Source of the DNA: CATOSP01 sp965197545
GTDB taxonomy: Bacteria > Chloroflexota > Dehalococcoidia > Lucifugimonadales > UBA3495
Assembly (NCBI GenBank): GCA_965197545.1
Contig: CBDANJ010000007.1
Coordinates: 372,001 to 436,000 of the forward strand
Direction of reading: 5' to 3'
DNA length: 64,000 bases
The notes under the pieces are model-generated. The model was not told where the DNA came from. It saw only the letters and a program-made list of their open reading frames with translations, and made no database searches. This document shows positions 58,812 to 64,000 of the stretch, in pieces (within the stretch, counting starts at the first letter, position 1; each line of letters begins with the position of its first letter). A program made the translations under genes and the position numbers.

Positions 58812-59926
58812 ACAAGATCGTTATCCTCGGTTCCACCGGGTCCATCGGCAGGCAGACGCTTGACGTTGTCCGGGCCTTTCCCGAGGAATTCGAAGTGGTG
58901 GGACTGGCAGCCGGGAACAACGTGAAGCTCCTGTTGCAGCAGGTCCAGGAATTCCGGCCCCGGTACATGTGGTGCATTTCCCCGCCGTCGAGTTTACCCG
59001 GCGGCGTTTCTTTTATGGACATGTCTGGGATGGTCACACTCGACGACGTGGACATTGTCATGGTGGCCACCATCGGTAGCGTCGGGCTGATGCCCACCCT
59101 GAAGGCGCTGGAATTAGGGAAGACAGTGGCGCTGTCCAACAAAGAACCCATCGTGATGGCCGGTCAGATAATCAAGGAGTACGAACGCCTCTATGGCGGC
59201 ACGATTTTGCCGGTGGACAGCGAACCCAGCGCCATTTGGCAATGCATTCAGGGAGAACCCGGCGGCATACGCCGCTTGATGATAACGGCTTCCGGGGGTC
59301 CGTTCAGGAATACGCCTCTTGAGGAATTGTCCGGCGTAACGCCAGACCGCGCATTGCAGCACCCGACTTGGAACATGGGCCGTAAGATCACCATCGACTC
59401 CGCAACTTTGATGAATAAGGCATTCGAGGTCATCGAGTCCCATTGGCTCTTCGGGGTTCCCTGGGAAGACATAGAGGTCGTGGTGCATCCGCAGAGCACG
59501 ATCCATTCCATGGTGGAGTTTGCCGACGGCTCGGTTAAGGCCCAACTCGGCCCGCCGGATATGCGGCTTCCCATCCAATACGCCCTGTTTTACCCCCGCC
59601 GCCTTCCCAACGAGATGATCCCGCGGCTGGACACAGGTATACCCCATAGCCTGACGTTCGAGCCCCTGGAGCCGAAACGGTTCCCGTGTTTCGGGCTGGC
59701 CGTGCATGCGGCCCGGCGTGGAGGCACGTTCCCGGCTGTCTTGAGCGCGGCGGATGAAGTGGCGGTCAACGCTTTTCTGGATGGGAACATCGGCTTCACC
59801 GAAATTTACGACGTGGTAGACAAGGTCTTGTCAGAGCATGAGTCGTCGCCAGCGCCCGATGCTGGAGAAGTCTTGCGGGCCGACCGGTGGGCTACCGAAT
59901 ACGCAATCAGTATCATCGCCAAGTAG
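58808..59926 (+). CDS. dxr: 1-deoxy-D-xylulose 5-phosphate reductoisomerase
   Basis: This 372-residue NADPH enzyme of the MEP isoprenoid pathway has the cofactor loop ILGSTGSIGRQTLDVV, LSNKEPIVMAG, PVDSEPSAIWQC, ITASGGPFR, NMGRKITIDSATLMNK and HPQSTIHSMVEF. The metal-binding Asp, Glu and Glu positions are kept. Its product feeds the pathway that supplies UppS. It overlaps cdsA by 4 bases. Confidence 0.97.
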   Translation: MNKIVILGSTGSIGRQTLDVVRAFPEEFEVVGLAAGNNVKLLLQQVQEFRPRYMWCISPPSSLPGGVSFMDMSGMVTLDDVDIVMVATIGSVGLMPTLKALELGKTVALSNKEPIVMAGQIIKEYERLYGGTILPVDSEPSAIWQCIQGEPGGIRRLMITASGGPFRNTPLEELSGVTPDRALQHPTWNMGRKITIDSATLMNKAFEVIESHWLFGVPWEDIEVVVHPQSTIHSMVEFADGSVKAQLGPPDMRLPIQYALFYPRRLPNEMIPRLDTGIPHSLTFEPLEPKRFPCFGLAVHAARRGGTFPAVLSAADEVAVNAFLDGNIGFTEIYDVVDKVLSEHESSPAPDAGEVLRADRWATEYAISIIAK

Positions 59927-59932
59927 GTCTAC

Positions 59933-61537
59933 ATGGAATCGTTCCTGATAGCAATCGGATCTCTGGTGCCAATGCTCCTGGTCCTGGTGGTAGTGCATGA
60001 ATTAGGGCACTTCGCCACCGCCAGAAAGCTCGGTGTCAAGGTGCTCGAGTTCGGCGTCGGCTTCCCGCCACGGGCGTTCGGTGTGCATACCGGAAGCACC
60101 CGCGTATTGATCACACAGGACACCGCGTTTCTCAATTTGGATGGACCTTCGTCCCTGGGGCGTGGTCAGTTCGTCAAGCTGGCGTCGGATGAGGACGAAG
60201 ACGGCAACCTGGTTGCCCGGATCATTGAAGTCCCGAGGACCGACCTGAAGCTCAAGGACCGGCTGCCGGGCCGCGGCGCCCTCAGCGAACAGCTGGGCTC
60301 CGACGCATGGTTGCGCCACGAAGGGAAGATTCGAGCCGTCGAAAACGGGTCGTTGGTAGTGGCGGATATGCTCTACTCCGTCAATTGGACTCCCCTGGGA
60401 GGGTTTGTCCGGCTGGCTGGCGAGAACAATCCCAACGTGCCGCGCAGCCTTGCCGCCAAGGGTGTTGGCACCAGGTTCCTGGTGCTGGTGGCCGGTCCCC
60501 TGATGAACGCCATCCTGCCCATCGCGTTCTTCACCATTATGCTGATGCTGCCACAGGATGTGGAAGTCGGGCAGGTAGCGGTGACCAAGGTCGCGGAGGA
60601 CTCCCCGGCGCAGGCGGCGGGACTACGCACCGGTGACATCGTCACCAACGCGGGCGGGCAAAGCATAGAAAACACATCGGACCTGAACAGGGCCGTCAAC
60701 CTGAATGGTGGCTCGCAAATGCCGTGGCGAATCAACCGGGGTGGTCAGGAACAGGTCCTCCAAGTACAACCCAAGTTCTCCAGGCCGGAGGGCAGGTGGC
60801 TGACAGGGATCATGATCGGGTCCGACTCAGGGCAGGTCGTCATCAGTAACGTAAGCAAAGGCTCTCCCGCGGACAGAGCGGGACTCCAGGCTGACGACGT
60901 AGTTACGGAGGTCAACGGCCAATCGATAACGGGTGTGGACGACCTGATCAACGCCGTCCAACTCAACGGCGATTCCCAAATGGAATGGGGGCTGGTGCGT
61001 AACGGGATCGAACGGTACGTAGTGGTTACCGCCAGGTTCCAGCAGCCGGAGGGCGAGATGTGGCTCACCGGCGCATCTACCAGTCTGACGAACAGCCACA
61101 CTGATACGCGTTCCAGTCCGCCGTGGGTAGCGCTAGGCAACAGTTTTGTGAGGACCTGGGAAGTCTTGGTATTGCTGAAACAGGGGATCACCGGAGCGTT
61201 TTCCCAGGGGGCGGCCCCTCAGCTATCAGGACCCGTCGGTATCGCGCAGATCACCGGGGAGGTTACGCGGGAAGGCGGCCTGGCTGGTTGGATGGCCATC
61301 ACCATTTTGCTGTCCATCAACCTGGCCATCTTGAACATCCTCCCCATACCAATGTTGGACGGGGGCCGCCTGGTTTTTGTCGTGTTGGAGTGGCTACGGC
61401 GAGGCAAGCGCGTCCCGCCTGAAAAGGAAGGGATGGTCCACCTCATAGGCTTTGTGGTCCTGATCGGACTGATCGTGATAATAAGCGCCAACGACATAAG
61501 CCGCCTGGTCCAGGGCCAAAGCTTTCTGGGCGGATAG
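59933..61537 (+). CDS. rseP: Site-2 intramembrane metalloprotease RseP
   Basis: This 534-residue protein has HELGH at residues 22-26 in the first TM segment, then two PDZ domains around VTKVAEDSPAQAAGLRTGD and VSNVSKGSPADRAGLQADD-like blocks, and the second zinc motif NILPIPMLDGG near residue 470. It is longer than E. coli RseP (450 residues) because of an insert between HELGH and the first PDZ. It cleaves anti-sigma factors in regulated proteolysis. Confidence 0.95.
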   Translation: MESFLIAIGSLVPMLLVLVVVHELGHFATARKLGVKVLEFGVGFPPRAFGVHTGSTRVLITQDTAFLNLDGPSSLGRGQFVKLASDEDEDGNLVARIIEVPRTDLKLKDRLPGRGALSEQLGSDAWLRHEGKIRAVENGSLVVADMLYSVNWTPLGGFVRLAGENNPNVPRSLAAKGVGTRFLVLVAGPLMNAILPIAFFTIMLMLPQDVEVGQVAVTKVAEDSPAQAAGLRTGDIVTNAGGQSIENTSDLNRAVNLNGGSQMPWRINRGGQEQVLQVQPKFSRPEGRWLTGIMIGSDSGQVVISNVSKGSPADRAGLQADDVVTEVNGQSITGVDDLINAVQLNGDSQMEWGLVRNGIERYVVVTARFQQPEGEMWLTGASTSLTNSHTDTRSSPPWVALGNSFVRTWEVLVLLKQGITGAFSQGAAPQLSGPVGIAQITGEVTREGGLAGWMAITILLSINLAILNILPIPMLDGGRLVFVVLEWLRRGKRVPPEKEGMVHLIGFVVLIGLIVIISANDISRLVQGQSFLGG

Positions 61538-61766
61538 GTAGGGGGCGCCGGAGCAGAAGTGCCCGACGATCGGCTCTTGCTAAAAGGTCACCCCATGAAC
61601 GGTCGGCCAGGCCGGCCTACCAGCATCCACACTTACACATAGCCACGCCGGGCTCCCTGGCAGGTTACCGCGGGTCCCAACGTGGATTACCGCCGCCCGA
61701 TCCAACTGTTAGTGTATCTAAAACAAAGGACGTGGTAACCGACGCGGGCCAGGACCTTTACGCTTG

Positions 61767-62681
61767 CTAGGTGGTTCCCCGCAGTCTTGGGTCCAAGACG
61801 TCACGGAGCGAATCGCCCAGCAGGTTCCACGCAAACACCACTACGGCAATAGCCGCCCCAGGGAACAACCACATGTATGGTTGTATCCTTATCTGGTTGG
61901 CCCCCTCCCGCAGCATGCCTCCCCAGGTTGGGACATCCGGCGGTGACCCTACGCCGAGGAAGCTAAGAGATGCCTCGGCAATGATGGCCCCTCCCAGGTG
62001 GAAGGTGAAAATCACGATCAATACGGCAGCGAGGTTGGGGACCATGTGGCGGAACATGATACGCCAGTTTCCCGCCCCCACCGCCTGAGCCGCCAATATG
62101 TAGTCCATCTCTTTAATAGCCAGGGCCTGGGAGCGCAGGATTCGGACGGTACTCGGTATGTATATGATGCTAAGCGCAATCACCACGTTGTTTACCGATG
62201 AGCCAAGAGATGCCATGATGGCGATGGCCAGAATTAGGGCCGGAAAGGCCATCATGGCATCTACGATTCTCTGAAGGAAGAGGTCGGTCAATCCCGCATA
62301 ATGGACGCTGACTACACCCAGGACCAATCCTATGCCAACGCCGAAGAGCGACGAAAGGATACCCACGTACAGTGAAATCCTTGCCCCGTAAACGACCCTG
62401 GTGTACACATCGCGGCCCAGGCTGTCGCCTCCAAACCACGCTTCCGAGCCGGGCGACATACGAACAAAGTCTGACCTGGTTAACATAGGGTCGGCAGGTG
62501 CGATGATAGGGGCGAAAACTGCGAATATTACCAGGAGCCCCGCGACCACCGCTCCGAAGGCCCCCAAAGGCTTTCGCAGAAAGAAGTTGCCGATATGCTG
62601 CCAGACGGTACGCTTGGGCCTTAAACCGGCGATAGCCTGCCCGGCAACCGTGGATTCTGCGACCAAACGTTCCTGACTCAT
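61767..62681 (-). CDS. Oligopeptide-type ABC transporter permease (DppC/OppC-like)
   Basis: This 304-residue permease of the binding-protein-dependent transporter family has the inner-membrane EAA loop in ILAAQAVGAGNWRIMFRHMVPNL and six or so TM helices (for example LGAFGAVVAGLLVIFAVFAPI). It pairs with the upstream DppB-like permease 25 bases away and with the binding protein further upstream. A 229-base spacer separates it from the convergent rseP. Confidence 0.93.
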   Translation of the reverse strand: MSQERLVAESTVAGQAIAGLRPKRTVWQHIGNFFLRKPLGAFGAVVAGLLVIFAVFAPIIAPADPMLTRSDFVRMSPGSEAWFGGDSLGRDVYTRVVYGARISLYVGILSSLFGVGIGLVLGVVSVHYAGLTDLFLQRIVDAMMAFPALILAIAIMASLGSSVNNVVIALSIIYIPSTVRILRSQALAIKEMDYILAAQAVGAGNWRIMFRHMVPNLAAVLIVIFTFHLGGAIIAEASLSFLGVGSPPDVPTWGGMLREGANQIRIQPYMWLFPGAAIAVVVFAWNLLGDSLRDVLDPRLRGTT

Positions 62682-62706
62682 GCCTCTCCGATCGGTTTAG
62701 TGAAGA

Positions 62707-63666
62707 TTAAGCGTAGCGGATCCGCGGGTTGAGCCAGGCGTAGAGTAGATCGAGGGCCACGTTCAAGGCCAACACGATCACCGCTATGATCATTACTATG
62801 GCTTGAATCATGGGGAAGTCGCGGTGAAAAATGGAGTCAATCAGAAGCCTGCCCACCCCCGGCACAGAGAATATCACTTCGATTATCACCGTTCCCCCTA
62901 TAAGCCGCCCGAACTCATAACCGGATACGGTGACCACGGGCAGAAGGGCGTTCTTGAGGGCGTGCCGGTAAATCACGGCTCGTTCCCCTAGACCTTTGGA
63001 CCTGGCGGTGCGAATGTAATCCTCTCTGAATACCTCTAGCATGGCCGACCGGGTCACCCTTGCGATGAAAGCCATATTAGAGAAACCGAGAGCGACAGCG
63101 GGAAAAATGAGCTGTTGCAGATTGGTCCCCGGCTGTTCCCAAAGGTCGGTGTACCCTAGGGGGGGAAGCCAGTTGAACCACATGACCAGCAGGAATATCA
63201 GCATGATGGCAACCCAGAAGTTGGGGAGCGCTATTCCCGCGATGGTTATAAGCCTGGCCGCGTAGTCGCCCAGGGTATCTTGTTTTATGGCTGAAAGTAC
63301 GCCCAGGGGAACCGCAACTACGCTGGCCAGAAGCGTAGCCAGGACGGTCAGTTCTAGGGTGATGGGAAACTTTTTGACCACCTGCTCGCTAACAGGATTG
63401 TTGTAAAAGTAAGAACTGCCAAAGTCCAGCCGAAGCATTTTCCACACCCAGTCTCCGTACTGGATATACATGGGCCGGTCCGTGCCCAGCTTGGCTCGCA
63501 TGGCGTTGAGCTCTTCCAGGGTATATTCCTCATCGGCATCCGCACCCTGGAGGAGCATGATTGCGGGGTCGCCGGGAACGATTCGCAGGATGAGGAATAC
63601 GAACGCCGTGACAAGTATTAGCGTTGGTACAAACAGGACAACTCTTTTGGCTAGATAAGCCTGCAT
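62707..63666 (-). CDS. Oligopeptide-type ABC transporter permease (DppB/OppB-like)
   Basis: This 319-residue permease begins AYLAKRVVLFVPTLILV and has the family FLILRIVPGDPAIMLL block and an EAA loop IRTARSKGLGERAVIYRHALKNALLPVVT. The open frame extends to 63747, but the family start fits ATG 63666. It belongs to a dipeptide/oligopeptide or nickel-type importer. Confidence 0.93.
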   Translation of the reverse strand: MQAYLAKRVVLFVPTLILVTAFVFLILRIVPGDPAIMLLQGADADEEYTLEELNAMRAKLGTDRPMYIQYGDWVWKMLRLDFGSSYFYNNPVSEQVVKKFPITLELTVLATLLASVVAVPLGVLSAIKQDTLGDYAARLITIAGIALPNFWVAIMLIFLLVMWFNWLPPLGYTDLWEQPGTNLQQLIFPAVALGFSNMAFIARVTRSAMLEVFREDYIRTARSKGLGERAVIYRHALKNALLPVVTVSGYEFGRLIGGTVIIEVIFSVPGVGRLLIDSIFHRDFPMIQAIVMIIAVIVLALNVALDLLYAWLNPRIRYA

Positions 63667-63782
63667 TGGTCCGCCTGAATCTAAGTAAAGCTCTGAATTC
63701 CCGCCCAGTTTTGCAATTTGGTGACGGTCAACGGGAGGTTGGGACAAAGCGGAGCGGTAGTTTCAATTGAAGTGATAACTGA

Positions 63783-63806
63783 GGCAGGCCCGGCGCCGGG
63801 CCTGCC
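63783..63806 (-). terminator. Perfect hairpin between the binding-protein and permease genes
   Basis: GGCAGGCCCGG pairs with CCGGGCCTGCC over a 2-base loop. It may attenuate read-through so that the binding protein is made in excess. No T-run follows on the minus strand. Confidence 0.55.
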
Positions 63807-63822
63807 TTATCAATAGGGACCT

Positions 63823-64000
63823 CTAGCACGCTGGATCGCACCAGATTTCCTCGTGCTTCAGGTGGGCGTAAATGCTGGGATGAACATTGAAGCCTTGGAT
63901 TTTGTTGTAGACAGGCCAGTGTCTCATCTCCCACATGAGGGCGGGGTAGGCGTTGTCTTTGTTCAGAAGTATCTCTGCCGCTTCCAAAACCAACGTCTTC
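63823..64000 (-). CDS. ABC transporter substrate-binding protein (C-terminus, partial)
   Basis: The last 58 codons of a family-5 extracellular solute-binding protein end at a TAG at 63823-63825 and run off the right edge. The text PALMWEMRHWPVYNKIQGFNV, then HPSIYAHLKHEEIWCD, is the usual end of this family. It is the first gene of the minus-strand transporter operon seen here. The start and ligand pocket are outside the window. Confidence 0.8.
   Translation of the reverse strand, partial: KTLVLEAAEILLNKDNAYPALMWEMRHWPVYNKIQGFNVHPSIYAHLKHEEIWCDPAC

Noticed and set aside
61538..61766. GC-rich spacer after rseP checked for a riboswitch or small RNA
   Set aside because: No conserved riboswitch box or terminator pair could be recognised.

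Overview
The window looks like a chromosomal segment of an uncultured Chloroflexota bacterium, plausibly a SAR202-like or other Dehalococcoidia-related lineage. This is inferred from the gene content: many paralogous oxidative catabolic families (three GMC flavoproteins, an LLM flavin monooxygenase, an enolase-superfamily dehydratase, VOC dioxygenase-like proteins, two amidohydrolases, MDR dehydrogenases) next to conserved housekeeping operons. No rRNA or tRNA gene was seen, so the taxonomic call is not anchored by a marker.

Left part (1-15.2 kb). A partial bluB-like gene and a Nudix hydrolase come first. A minus-strand catabolic group follows: two tandem GMC oxidoreductases and a 673-residue amidohydrolase with a Rieske [2Fe-2S] domain inserted in it. 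Next are a 53-residue SEC-C protein missed by length filters, phoU, a Ppx/GppA phosphatase coupled to two thymidylate-kinase-like proteins (one with Arg instead of the P-loop Lys), an ABC-2 exporter, an alpha/beta hydrolase and a VapBC-type module with a palindromic operator.

Mobile island 1 (15.4-19.3 kb). A CurA-like NADPH oxidoreductase gene is cut in two after codon 260. Three elements are stacked at one TA-containing site: a 146-bp MITE, a 2.3-kb element with 19-bp perfect inverted repeats that carries small unknown genes and no transposase, and an IS701-type element whose transposase is broken by an 8-bp duplication. A second MITE with a 6-bp target duplication sits inside one of the cargo genes.

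Middle (20-34.7 kb). Catabolic genes (amidase, LLM monooxygenase, D-2-hydroxyacid dehydrogenase, amidohydrolase), a ClpP-fold SDH-type protease with a 62-residue partner, a gluconate-2-dehydrogenase-like GMC/subunit 3 pair with a Cys cluster, a VOC protein, an enolase-superfamily enzyme, and a 1459-residue lipoprotein alpha-2-macroglobulin that closely resembles the animal proteins.

Mobile island 2 (34.8-39.5 kb). Two diverged IS copies with 20-bp inverted ends flank a truncated ardC-like antirestriction gene and GC-rich repeats. The whole block sits inside a second copy of a MITE-like element also found at 8.0 kb, and a 12-bp direct repeat flanks it.

Right part (39.6-64 kb). A tandem VOC protein, a DUF3352-like membrane protein, then core genes: rplS, priA, def, cca-type nucleotidyltransferase, secD-secF, an MDR dehydrogenase, nfo, a PF06262-like zincin, pgpA, and the operon rpsB-tsf-pyrH-frr-uppS-cdsA-dxr-rseP. 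The window ends in an oligopeptide-type ABC transporter (two permeases and the C-terminus of the binding protein) on the minus strand.
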